The notes beneath the pieces are model-generated. The model did no database searches. It was not told where the DNA came from and saw only the letters and a program-made list of their open reading frames with translations. From Dyella solisilvae (GTDB taxonomy: Bacteria > Pseudomonadota > Gammaproteobacteria > Xanthomonadales > Rhodanobacteraceae), in NCBI RefSeq assembly GCF_003351225.1, contig NZ_QQSY01000006.1, positions 1-64,000 on the forward strand: a stretch of 64,000 nucleotides of DNA. The letters run 5' to 3'. The position numbers were made by a program, and so were the translations under genes. Positions 25,366 through 33,096 of this stretch are shown in pieces. Numbering within the stretch: position 1 is the first letter of the stretch; every line of letters starts with the position of its first letter.

Positions 25366-27669
25366 ATGCCCAAGCATTCCCTTCGCAGGACCGCGATCGC
25401 GCTGGCAACACTGGCATCCCTCTACGGCGGCATCGTGCACGCCGACGACAACACTCCCGCCGCGCCGGCGGCCGTGGCCGACGCCACGGCCAGCAACAGT
25501 CGCGACAAGGCCAAGGACATGGACGCTATTTCGGTGGTCGCGACCGGCGAAACGCGCCAGGTGCAGAAGATCACCAGCGAAGACATCCAGGCGCTGACGC
25601 CGGGCAGCAGCCCGCTCAGGGCGCTCGACAAGCTGCCGGGCGTGAACTTCCAGTCGGCCGATCCGTGGGGTACCTACGAGTGGTCGACGCAGATCACCCT
25701 GCATGGCTTCGACCAAAGCCGCCTTGGCTTCACGCTGGACAATATCCCGCTCGGCAACATGAGCTACGGCACCACCACCGGCCTGCAGGTGACGCGCGCG
25801 ATCAGCAGCGACAACATCAGCTCGGTGGAGCTGGCGCAGGGCGCCGGCGCCCTCGGCACGCCATCCAACACCAACCTGGGCGGCACCATCCAGTTCTTCT
25901 CCGCCGATCCGGATGCCGTGGCCGGCGCCCGCATCAACCAGGTGCTCGGTTCCGACTCCACCACGCGCACCTTCGTGCGCCTGGATACGGGCGACCTCCA
26001 CGGCTTCTCCGCTTACGTCTCTTACGACCATGCCTCTACCGACAAGTGGAAGGGCTACGGCGACCAGCGTTCGGATCAGGTCAACCTGAAGTCCGTGTAT
26101 CAGTGGGAAGGCGGCAGCGTGAGCCTGTTCTACAACGAGTCGCGCCGCAAGGAATACGACTACATGGACCTGTCGCTGGCCAGCCAGAAGGCGCTGGGCT
26201 GGAACTGGGACTACCTGCAGCCGGACTGGAACACGGCGGTGCAGATCGCCAACGCCTATAACGGCAAGGGCAGCTATCCCGCGGTGCTGTCGCCGCTGCC
26301 GGCGGGCTACGACCTCGTCGATTCGACTTATTACGCCGGCGGCGGCATCCGTCGCGACAGCCTGGCCGGCTTGAGCGGCAACTTCTCGCTGAGCGACCAC
26401 GCGACGTTGAATCTAGGGACCTACTATCACGACAACCGCGGCGAAGGTCAGTGGGCCACGCCGTATGTGGCGTCCTCGCCGACCGTGCCGCTGGCGATGC
26501 GCACCACCGACTACGGCCTCGACCGTTACGGCGGCACCGGCTCGCTGGTGTTCGCGCTGGGCAACAACGACATTGAAGTGGGCTTCTGGGCCGAGAACGC
26601 CAAGACCAACCAGGAGCGCAACTACTTCTACCTGACGGGCGCCTACGACTACCTCAGCAACTTCTACGAGAACGAGGAACCGTTCCTGCGCGGCTTCTTC
26701 CAGCACTACAACACGAATACGCGCATGGCGTACGCCCAGGACACCATCCACCTGATGGATGACCGCCTCACCGTGAACTTCGGCGCCAAGGCGCTCGACG
26801 TGACCAACACGGCCGATTCGCTGGTGGTCAGCAGTGCGCTGGCTGAAGGCCGAATCCGCGCCAGCGACGGCTTCCTCCCGCAGGTGGGCGCCAGCTACAA
26901 GCTCGACGCCAACCAGGAGGTGTACGGCTCCTACAGCAAGAACCTGGCCGCTTACGGCTTCCTGCCGTTCACCCAGTCGCAGGCCTCGTTCGACGCCAGC
27001 AAGGGTTCGCTCCAGCCCGAACAATCGCAGACTTTCGAGCTGGGTTACCGCGTGCATGGCGACAGTTTCGAGGCCTCGGCCGATGCGTACTACACGCGCT
27101 TCACCAACCGGTTGCTGGCGGTGTCGCCGTGCAGCGCGGTGCAGACCTGCGCAGCCATCATCAACAATGTGGGCTCGGTGAAGAGCACCGGCATGGACCT
27201 GGCGGTGATCTGGCGCCCGGTGGATCACCTGCGCTGGCTCAATACCGTCTCGTACAACAATTCCAAGTACCAGGACGACTACCTGAACAACGGCGTGGTC
27301 GCCACCGACGGCAAGTACGTGGTGGGTATCCCCAGCTGGATGTTCACCTCCGACCTGAGCTACAGCTACGGCGCCTGGCGGGCGACCATCGACGGCAAGT
27401 ACACCGGCCGCCGTTACATCACCTACCTCAACGACTCCCAGGTCCCCTCGTACTGGCTGTTCGACGCCGGGGTGAACTATGACCTGGGCTCGCTGTCCGT
27501 CTTGAAGGGCCTCAGCCTGGGATTGAACGTCACCAACCTGTTCAACAAGCGCTACTTCGCCACCACCGGCACCAACGGCTACGTCGCTTCCGATCCGCTG
27601 GGCTGGAACCAGACGCTGATGGCCGGCGCGCCGCGCCAGGTGTTCTTCAGCGTCAACGCGAAGTTCTGA
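25366..27669 (+). CDS. TonB-dependent outer-membrane receptor
   Basis: 767 residues with a signal peptide (about 1-26), a plug domain (ALDKLPGVNFQSADPW, ITLHGFDQSRLGFTLDNIPLGN, VELAQGAGALGTPSNTNLGGTI) and a 22-strand barrel ending in the aromatic QVFFSVNAKF. The TonB box region is probably DAISVVATGE. The substrate is unknown. It follows the GlpQ-like and NPP genes on the same strand, so import of a phospholipid breakdown product or another phosphodiester is plausible. A 194-base gap upstream and a strong terminator downstream suggest its own transcript. Confidence 0.9.
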   Translation: MPKHSLRRTAIALATLASLYGGIVHADDNTPAAPAAVADATASNSRDKAKDMDAISVVATGETRQVQKITSEDIQALTPGSSPLRALDKLPGVNFQSADPWGTYEWSTQITLHGFDQSRLGFTLDNIPLGNMSYGTTTGLQVTRAISSDNISSVELAQGAGALGTPSNTNLGGTIQFFSADPDAVAGARINQVLGSDSTTRTFVRLDTGDLHGFSAYVSYDHASTDKWKGYGDQRSDQVNLKSVYQWEGGSVSLFYNESRRKEYDYMDLSLASQKALGWNWDYLQPDWNTAVQIANAYNGKGSYPAVLSPLPAGYDLVDSTYYAGGGIRRDSLAGLSGNFSLSDHATLNLGTYYHDNRGEGQWATPYVASSPTVPLAMRTTDYGLDRYGGTGSLVFALGNNDIEVGFWAENAKTNQERNYFYLTGAYDYLSNFYENEEPFLRGFFQHYNTNTRMAYAQDTIHLMDDRLTVNFGAKALDVTNTADSLVVSSALAEGRIRASDGFLPQVGASYKLDANQEVYGSYSKNLAAYGFLPFTQSQASFDASKGSLQPEQSQTFELGYRVHGDSFEASADAYYTRFTNRLLAVSPCSAVQTCAAIINNVGSVKSTGMDLAVIWRPVDHLRWLNTVSYNNSKYQDDYLNNGVVATDGKYVVGIPSWMFTSDLSYSYGAWRATIDGKYTGRRYITYLNDSQVPSYWLFDAGVNYDLGSLSVLKGLSLGLNVTNLFNKRYFATTGTNGYVASDPLGWNQTLMAGAPRQVFFSVNAKF

Positions 27670-27763
27670 TTCCCGCGAGGTTCAAGGGTTCAGCGCCACG
27701 CCAGCGATGGGCGTGGCGGGGCGTGGCAGGCCTTCCCGCTGGCGGCCTCCGCCCTTTCCCCGG

Positions 27764-27792
27764 CCCTCCCCCGCAAGGGGAGGGTTTTTTTT
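27764..27792 (+). terminator. Strong rho-independent terminator after the TonB receptor
   Basis: Perfect 8-base stem (CCCTCCCC / GGGGAGGG) with a CGCAA loop and a run of eight T, about 95 bases past the receptor stop. Confidence 0.9.
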
Positions 27793-27868
27793 GTTGCGGC
27801 GCGCGGCGCGTAGCGCCCCCGGTAGGCACTAAGATCACCATTCATTCTTGGGGAAGGGGAATCCAGGC

Positions 27869-28588
27869 ATGTTCGTTTCAAACGCCAGCGCTGCGCCCGT
27901 GGCGCCGCGTGGCATCAACGTGGTCATCGCGCTGGCTGCGATCGCCACGATCGTGGGCGCCACCTATGGCGAGCCCGGGACGGTCGACGGCTGGCATTGG
28001 CTGCACTGGCTGTGCAAACCGCTGGCCACCGCAGTCATCCTCTGGTCCGCCTGGAGCGCCTCGCCGCCCGTCTCGGCCACCTACCGGCGCTGGATTGCGA
28101 TTGGCATGGTGTTCTCGCTGGCGGGCGACATCTTCCTGATGCTGCCGGTGGACGCCTTCGTTCCCGGGCTGGTGGCTTTCCTGATCGGGCACCTGTGTTT
28201 TCTCCGGGCGTTGACGAGTGACACCCGCTTCGCCGCCGTCCCCCTGGCGCTGCTGGCCTGCGTGGCCTACGGCGTGCTCAACCTGTGGGCGCTGTGGCCC
28301 TCCCTGCCAGGCGCGCTGCACGTGCCGGTGGTGGTCTACGTGGCGGTGCTGACCTGCATGGCCGGGCAGGCCGTGGCGCGGGCGCTGTGGCGCGCCCACG
28401 ACGCCCTGGCGGGGCCGGCGCTGTGGGCGGCGGGGGGGGCGCTGTTGTTCGTGCTCAGCGATACACTGTTGGCCTGGAATCGCTTCCGTCTCGCCATCCC
28501 GCTGTCGGCGCTTTGGATCCTGGCGACCTATTACGCGGCGCTGTGGTGCCTGGCGCATTCGGTACGCGACATGGGCAGACATCCATGA
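27869..28588 (+). CDS. YhhN/TMEM86-family lysoplasmalogenase-like membrane protein
   Basis: 239 residues from the ATG at 27869 (AAGGGGA upstream; a TTG at 27848 is an alternative). Eight membrane helices are predicted. Family-typical segments are HWLCKPLATAVIL, GMVFSLAGDIFLMLP, FLIGHLCF, AGGALLFVLSDTLLAWNRF and ILATYYAALWCLAHS. TMEM86B is a lysoplasmalogenase that cleaves the vinyl-ether bond of lysoplasmalogens, and bacterial relatives have the same activity. The stop overlaps the start of the next gene by four bases (ATGA), so it is translationally coupled to a second enzyme that may act on ether lipids. Confidence 0.88.
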   Translation: MFVSNASAAPVAPRGINVVIALAAIATIVGATYGEPGTVDGWHWLHWLCKPLATAVILWSAWSASPPVSATYRRWIAIGMVFSLAGDIFLMLPVDAFVPGLVAFLIGHLCFLRALTSDTRFAAVPLALLACVAYGVLNLWALWPSLPGALHVPVVVYVAVLTCMAGQAVARALWRAHDALAGPALWAAGGALLFVLSDTLLAWNRFRLAIPLSALWILATYYAALWCLAHSVRDMGRHP

Positions 28589-29853
28589 ACACGCAGGAAA
28601 CCATCATTACCTGGGCAACGCCGGTGTTCTTCGCGCTGATCGCGATGGAACTGCTGGTGGCCAGGCTGCGTCGTCGCAACGTCTACCACTCCAGCGACGC
28701 CATCAACAGTCTGGCGCTGGGCGTGATCTCGCAGATCGTTGGCGTGTTCAGCAAAATCCTCACGCTGGGCATCTATGCCTGGTGCGTGCAGCATCTGGCG
28801 GCGTTCTCGCTGCCGGCGAACAACCTGCTGGTGTGGGTCACCGCGCTGATCGCCTACGACTTCTGCTACTACTGGCTGCACCGCGCCGGCCACGAAGTGA
28901 ACATCCTGTGGGCCGCCCACGTGGTGCATCACCAGAGTGAGGACTACAACCTCTCCACCGCGCTGCGCCAGACCGGCAGCGGCGTGCTGCTGGGCTGGCT
29001 GTTCTACCTGCCGATGGCCGTGATCGGCTTTCCGCTGGAAGTGTTCGTGGTGGTGGCGCTGATCGACCTGCTCTACCAGTTCTGGGTGCATACCGAACTG
29101 GTTGGCCGCCTGGGATGGTTCGACCGCGTGTTCTGCTCGCCCTCCAACCATCGCGCGCACCATGCGGTGAACGACAAATACCTCGACCACAACTACGGCG
29201 GCATCCTGATCGTGTGGGATCGTCTGTTCGGCACCTTCGTCGAGGAGGACGACAAGGATCCGCCGGTGTACGGCACCCGCGCGCCGCTGCGCAGCTGGAA
29301 CCCGCTGTGGGCCAATGCCGAGGTGTACTGGGCCACCGCCAAGGACGCCTGGCGCGCACGACGCTGGCGCGACAAGCTGCTGGTGTGGCTCAAGCCACCG
29401 GGCTGGCGACCGGCTGACGTGGCGGCGCGCTTTCCGAAGGCGGATTTCGACATCCAGCGCGCGCGCTTCCAGCCAGCGCTCTCGCGCGGCCTCACGGTGT
29501 ACAGCCTGGTGCAGTTCGCGCTGCTGCTGGGCATGGCGGTGCAGTTCCTTGACCTCGCCAAGCACCTCTCATTGGTCGTGCTCGGTGGCTATGCGGTGTT
29601 CCTGGTGCTGAGTCTTACCGCGCTGGGCGCGCTCACCGAAGGGCGGCGCGTCGGCGTCGTGCTGGAGCTGGTGCGCTTGCTGGTGACGGCGGCGATTCCG
29701 CTTTTGACAGGGGGATGGTTTGGGCTGCCGCAGCTGTCCGGGAGTGTGCTGGGCGCGATGGTCGCGATTCCTGCCTTGAGTGCGTTGGTGCTGGGGTGGG
29801 TGGTGTTGGTGGGGCACCGGCGGGAAGGGACGGGGAAGGTGATTCCGGGTTAG
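28585..29853 (+). CDS. Sterol desaturase/fatty acid hydroxylase superfamily protein, alkylglycerol-monooxygenase-like
   Basis: 422 residues from the ATG at 28585, overlapping the YhhN stop. The full set of di-iron histidines is present: HRAGH (99-103), HVVHH (112-116), His169 (WVHTE), HRAHH (189-193) and the trailing DHNYGG (His202). Membrane helices flank the His region, and about 150 further residues contain more helices at the C-terminus, an extended layout like mammalian AGMO (TMEM195). AGMO cleaves the O-alkyl bond of glyceryl ethers. Known bacterial relatives include plain fatty-acid and sterol hydroxylases, so the ether-lipid role rests on the coupling with YhhN. Confidence 0.85.
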   Translation: MNTQETIITWATPVFFALIAMELLVARLRRRNVYHSSDAINSLALGVISQIVGVFSKILTLGIYAWCVQHLAAFSLPANNLLVWVTALIAYDFCYYWLHRAGHEVNILWAAHVVHHQSEDYNLSTALRQTGSGVLLGWLFYLPMAVIGFPLEVFVVVALIDLLYQFWVHTELVGRLGWFDRVFCSPSNHRAHHAVNDKYLDHNYGGILIVWDRLFGTFVEEDDKDPPVYGTRAPLRSWNPLWANAEVYWATAKDAWRARRWRDKLLVWLKPPGWRPADVAARFPKADFDIQRARFQPALSRGLTVYSLVQFALLLGMAVQFLDLAKHLSLVVLGGYAVFLVLSLTALGALTEGRRVGVVLELVRLLVTAAIPLLTGGWFGLPQLSGSVLGAMVAIPALSALVLGWVVLVGHRREGTGKVIPG

Positions 29854-30028
29854 GAGGGTGGGAGTTCCGGCGTTTCGCCCGAACTCCATCGGCTCGGTCC
29901 TTTCTGTTCGTCATCCGTGCGAGGCGCATTTCAGCAGCCGAAGACTGGTCAGGCAGGACGGAGCGCGAAGCGCGCAAAACTCCCCTAAAGCGGCTGCGAA
30001 AGGCATCCTTGCCTCACACTCTCCTACC

Positions 30029-30060
30029 CGTCATCCCAGCGAAAGCTGGGATCCAGTGAC
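30029..30060. repeat. Dispersed palindromic repeat (GTCAT family)
   Basis: Perfect hairpin ATCCCAGC-GAAA-GCTGGGAT with the family's CGTC head and CCAGTGAC tail. Confidence 0.8.
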
Positions 30061-30162
30061 TTTGGCTCCTGGCTTCGTCTGAAGCGCTCCCGCCAGCGTG
30101 CCGCCTACGCGGCGGGCGCTTCGACCACCGTGAAGGTGGCAATGTCGCCTGCCGGCGCTCGA

Positions 30163-30205
30163 GTCACTTTTCTTTGCTGGCCCAAAGAAAAGTAACCCAA
30201 AGAAA
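30163..30205. repeat. Hairpin repeat element ACTTTTCTTTG / CAAAGAAAAGT
   Basis: Perfect 11-base AT-rich arms (30166-30176 and 30183-30193) with a CTGGCC loop, followed by ACCCAAAGAAA. The AT-rich stem stands out against the GC-rich surroundings. Elements of this text recur between genes in Xanthomonadales (recollection, not searched). Confidence 0.65.
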
Positions 30206-30219
30206 TGGCCTTACAGGCT

Positions 30220-30435
30220 CGTAGCGACATGCGGGATACGAGCCCGTGCGACCGAGGCCAACCGGATGGGCTTCGTGCTACCTCAGGGACAGCGGCTACC
30301 CCGCAACGCGCCGTCGCGGAGAGGGGGCGCAGCGATGCCTGGCATACAAGCCCTGATGACTGCGGCCAGCCGAACTCGTTGCGTGCTACCTCGCGGACGG
30401 CGGCTACTCCGCGGGGCGTCGTCGTATTGAGGACT
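30220..30435 (+). repeat. Two tandem 108-base imperfect repeat units
   Basis: Units 30220-30327 and 30328-30435 share a GTGCTACCTC...GGCTAC...CCGC core and differ at a moderate number of sites. In the only frame open through both (from 30205), the units read RSDMRDTSPCDRGQPDGLRA and RSDAWHTSPDDCGQPNSLRA, in register. This may be a degraded repeat rather than a peptide gene; the period is a multiple of three. Confidence 0.65.
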
Positions 30436-30470
30436 TAAGGCGTGTGCGCCACGCCGCTTCGCGCTTTGCT

Positions 30471-30507
30471 CCCTCTCCCCTCTGGGGAGAGGGTTGGGGG
30501 TGAGGGG
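30471..30507. repeat. CCCTCTCCCC/GGGGAGAGGG hairpin repeat, copy 1
   Basis: Perfect 10-base arms with a TCT loop, followed by a TTGGGGGTGAGGGG tail. Copies of the same family lie at 35010, 35104 and 40464. Confidence 0.8.
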
Positions 30508-30702
30508 CCAGTCTTGCCTCAGTCCTGCTATACGCTCAAAAAAAGGAGCCGCCTGAGGCCGTCCTGACCTGAGAGGCGCACGCTCCGTACCCCAGCGAAC
30601 GCCACAAGACCCCAACCTCATAAGAACCCCCTCCGCGCGCTGCAGCATGGCAGGGGCGGGGGCATTCGTTATGATCGCGGCTCAATTTCCGGGGATGAGC
30701 CG

Positions 30703-32139
30703 ATGGGTTTCTTGAACAAGTTGGTGCGCCACAAGCCTGTGGAGCTGTTGCAGGCGGAGGCTGGCAAGCGGGGTGATTTCCGCCGCGTGCTGGGGTTGTG
30801 GCAGCTCACCGCGATCGGCATCGGCGGCATCATCGGCGTGGGTGTGTTCGTGCTGGCCGGTCAGCAGGCGGCGTTGAACGCCGGCCCGGGGGTGGCCATT
30901 TCCTTCCTGATCGCGGGCATCGCCAGCGCCGCCGCGGCGCTGTGCTACGCCGAGTTCGCCGGCCTCATCCCGGTCACCGGCAGCGCCTATACCTACGGTT
31001 ACGCCGTGCTGGGCGAATTGGCCGCCTGGCTGATCGGCTGGGATTTGTTGCTGGAATACGCGTTGATCGTGGCGGTGGTGGCGATCGGCTGGGCCGGCTA
31101 CGTGCAGTCTGCGCTGTCCAGCGTGGGGCTCGGCCTGCCGGTGTGGGCGCAGGGCGCCGTCGGCACTGGCCCGGGCCACGTGTTCAACGTGGTCGCCGCG
31201 CTGGTGACGCTGGGTGTGTCGGCGCTGCTGACCTTCCGTACCGAGTGGGGCGCACGCTTCAATACGCTGGTGGTGGCGATCAAGGTCGCCGCGGTGGCGT
31301 TGGTGATCGGCGTGGGCGTGTTCTACGTGAATCCGTCCAACTGGGTGCCGCTCATTCCCACGCGCGTGATCGGGCCTGACGGCATCGGCCATTACGGCTT
31401 CCAGGGTGTGGCCACCGCGGCCGCCGTGGTGTTCTTCGCCGTGTTCGGCTACGACACGCTGACCACCGCCGCGGAGGAATCGAAGAATCCGCAGCGCGAC
31501 CTGCCGCGCGCCGTGCTGCTGTCGCTCGCCATTTCGATGGCGATGTATCTCGCCGTCTCGCTGGTGCTCACCGGCATCGTGCACTACAGCACGCTCAATA
31601 CCGATGCTCCGGTGGCCGATGCGTTCAAGGGCCTGGGCCTGCATTGGGTGGCGCTGACCGTGTCGGTGTCGGCGGTGTTCGGCCTCATCAGCGTGCTGTT
31701 CGCCTTCATGCTGGGCGCGTCGCGCATCTGGTACGCGCTGGCGCGCGATGGGTTGCTGCCGGGCTGGTTCGCCCACGTGCATCCGCGCTACGGCACGCCG
31801 CATCGCCCGACCATCGCGCTTGGCGTGTTCACTGCGCTGGTGGCCGGTTCCACGCCGATCCAGAAAGTGGCGGAACTCGTGAACATCGGCGTGCTGTCGG
31901 CCTTCATCGTGATCTGCACCTCGGTGATGATCCTGCGCAAGCGCAAGCCCGACCTGCCGCGCTCGTTCCGCACCCCGCTGGTGCCGCTGGTGCCGCTGAT
32001 CGGTATCGGCTTCTCGATCTGGCTGCTGTCCGAGCTGCCGGCGATCACCTGGAAGGTGTTCCTGATCTGGGTGAGCATCGGCATGGTGATCTATCTCACC
32101 TACGGCATGCGCAACAGCAAGCTCGAAAAGCAGGCATGA
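30703..32139 (+). CDS. APC-family amino acid permease (YfnA/CAT-like)
   Basis: 478 residues, 12 or more membrane helices. The opening GLWQLTAIGIGGIIGVGVFVL is the substrate-binding helix 1 motif of the amino acid-polyamine-organocation superfamily; CYAEFAGLIPVTGSAYTYGY and VFFAVFGYDTLTTAAEESKNP are family hallmarks. The long N-terminal soluble head (LNKLVRHKPVELLQAEAGKRGDF) is typical of the CAT-like subgroup that imports cationic or neutral amino acids. The precise substrate is unknown. It ends in a bidirectional terminator shared with the outer-membrane gene. Confidence 0.92.
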   Translation: MGFLNKLVRHKPVELLQAEAGKRGDFRRVLGLWQLTAIGIGGIIGVGVFVLAGQQAALNAGPGVAISFLIAGIASAAAALCYAEFAGLIPVTGSAYTYGYAVLGELAAWLIGWDLLLEYALIVAVVAIGWAGYVQSALSSVGLGLPVWAQGAVGTGPGHVFNVVAALVTLGVSALLTFRTEWGARFNTLVVAIKVAAVALVIGVGVFYVNPSNWVPLIPTRVIGPDGIGHYGFQGVATAAAVVFFAVFGYDTLTTAAEESKNPQRDLPRAVLLSLAISMAMYLAVSLVLTGIVHYSTLNTDAPVADAFKGLGLHWVALTVSVSAVFGLISVLFAFMLGASRIWYALARDGLLPGWFAHVHPRYGTPHRPTIALGVFTALVAGSTPIQKVAELVNIGVLSAFIVICTSVMILRKRKPDLPRSFRTPLVPLVPLIGIGFSIWLLSELPAITWKVFLIWVSIGMVIYLTYGMRNSKLEKQA

Positions 32140-32201
32140 CACCACATGCAGGGGCGCACCAGGTGTGCTCCTGCATGAAGCCACGCAGGTGACGCAAAGA
32201 G

Positions 32202-32227
32202 AAACGGCCGCTTGCGCGGCCGTTTTT
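32202..32227. terminator. Bidirectional terminator
   Basis: Perfect 10-base stem AAACGGCCGC / GCGGCCGTTT with a TTGC loop and flanking T- and A-tracts, placed between two convergent genes (permease stop 32139, outer-membrane gene stop 32251). Confidence 0.9.
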
Positions 32228-32250
32228 CGTTACTGCATTTACCGCGACGA

Positions 32251-32835
32251 TCAGAAGCGGTATTCGACCGAAGCCGAGTAGGCCGCCACGTTGGCGTTGT
32301 CCTGCGGCTGGCCCGAGCCGCCGCGACCGTACTTGACGTGGTAGTTGTCGTAGTTCAGCGCCACGCTCACGTTCTTCGTGATGTCGTAGCCCACGCCGGC
32401 GCCGGCGTACCAGCCGTTGTTCCAGCTGCGCTGCGAGGCGGACACGTCGCCCACGGTGACGCCGGCGGTGGTGCGCGAACGCAGGTAGCCGCCGTGACCG
32501 GTGACGTACCAGTTGTTGTAGAAGTTGTACTTCGCGGTCACGCCGAGCTGGGCGACGCGCGGCTTGGCGTAGGTGGTGGCGAAGTCGTAGGTGTTCTTCA
32601 CCTGGCCGAGGTAGGCGTAGCCGATTTCGGCGCCGACGATACCGTTCCAGCGCCAGCCGAAGCGCACGTTCTGGAAGACATCGCTCTTGTCGGAGGCGCC
32701 GCCGATGCGATAGTTGCTCTGGCCGAGATTGCCGGCGACGAAGAAGTTGTCGAGCTGGTTGTTTTCGTCGGCCTTGGCGGCGAACGGCGCAACAGCGACT
32801 ACGGCCAAGGCGGCCGCCATCAGAGTCTTGATCAT
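32251..32835 (-). CDS. Small outer-membrane beta-barrel protein (OmpA-like/opacity type)
   Basis: 194 residues from the ATG at 32835, chosen for TGGAG six bases upstream; an ATG four codons earlier is the alternative. A signal peptide covers residues 1-22 (AVAPFAAKAD). The mature sequence alternates polar and hydrophobic residues in about eight strands (FFVAGNLGQSNYRIGG, WYAGAGVGYDITKNVSVALNYDNY) and ends SASVEYRF with a terminal Phe, the export signal for barrel assembly. Pores or adhesins of this kind are common; specificity is unknown. It is divergent from the first M61 peptidase. Confidence 0.85.
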   Translation of the reverse strand: MIKTLMAAALAVVAVAPFAAKADENNQLDNFFVAGNLGQSNYRIGGASDKSDVFQNVRFGWRWNGIVGAEIGYAYLGQVKNTYDFATTYAKPRVAQLGVTAKYNFYNNWYVTGHGGYLRSRTTAGVTVGDVSASQRSWNNGWYAGAGVGYDITKNVSVALNYDNYHVKYGRGGSGQPQDNANVAAYSASVEYRF

Positions 32836-33096
32836 GGAGTGCTCCATCTTTTTTTGTGATACCGCCGCGACAACGAGGGGGAATGTCGTGGCGGCCCGCG
32901 TGGGGATCGCGGAGTGCAGAGGATACGGGTTTTTAACGCTTGAGAACCCCTGCGACATGTTGTCGGGACGGGCGAGGTTCAGGCATCAACATGACCTCTG
33001 GCAGGGGGTGTGGCGCGCAGTCGCACACTAGCATCGGAGGTTCATGTGTCGTGCAGCCTGCTTCTGTGCGACATCGCGTCGCCACAGGAGAACCAC

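Larger units (their letters stand above)
29854..30702. other. 849-base gap filled with repeats, no gene supported
   Basis: The stretch between the hydroxylase and the APC permease holds four repeat types, listed separately: a GTCAT palindrome, a TTTTCTTTG hairpin element, a two-unit 108-base tandem repeat and a CCCTCTCCCC hairpin. Short ORFs across it are repetitive and unlikely to be genes. The permease promoter must lie near 30640-30700. Confidence 0.5.

Noticed and set aside
30682-32184. 500-residue His/Gln/Arg-rich minus-strand ORF
   Set aside because: It is the reverse of the APC permease; the His-rich text is what membrane-helix codons give in that frame.
32950-32967. CGACA-TGT-TGTCG short palindrome between the outer-membrane gene and M61 gene
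   Set aside because: Five-base arms only, expected by chance in DNA of this composition; no second copy.
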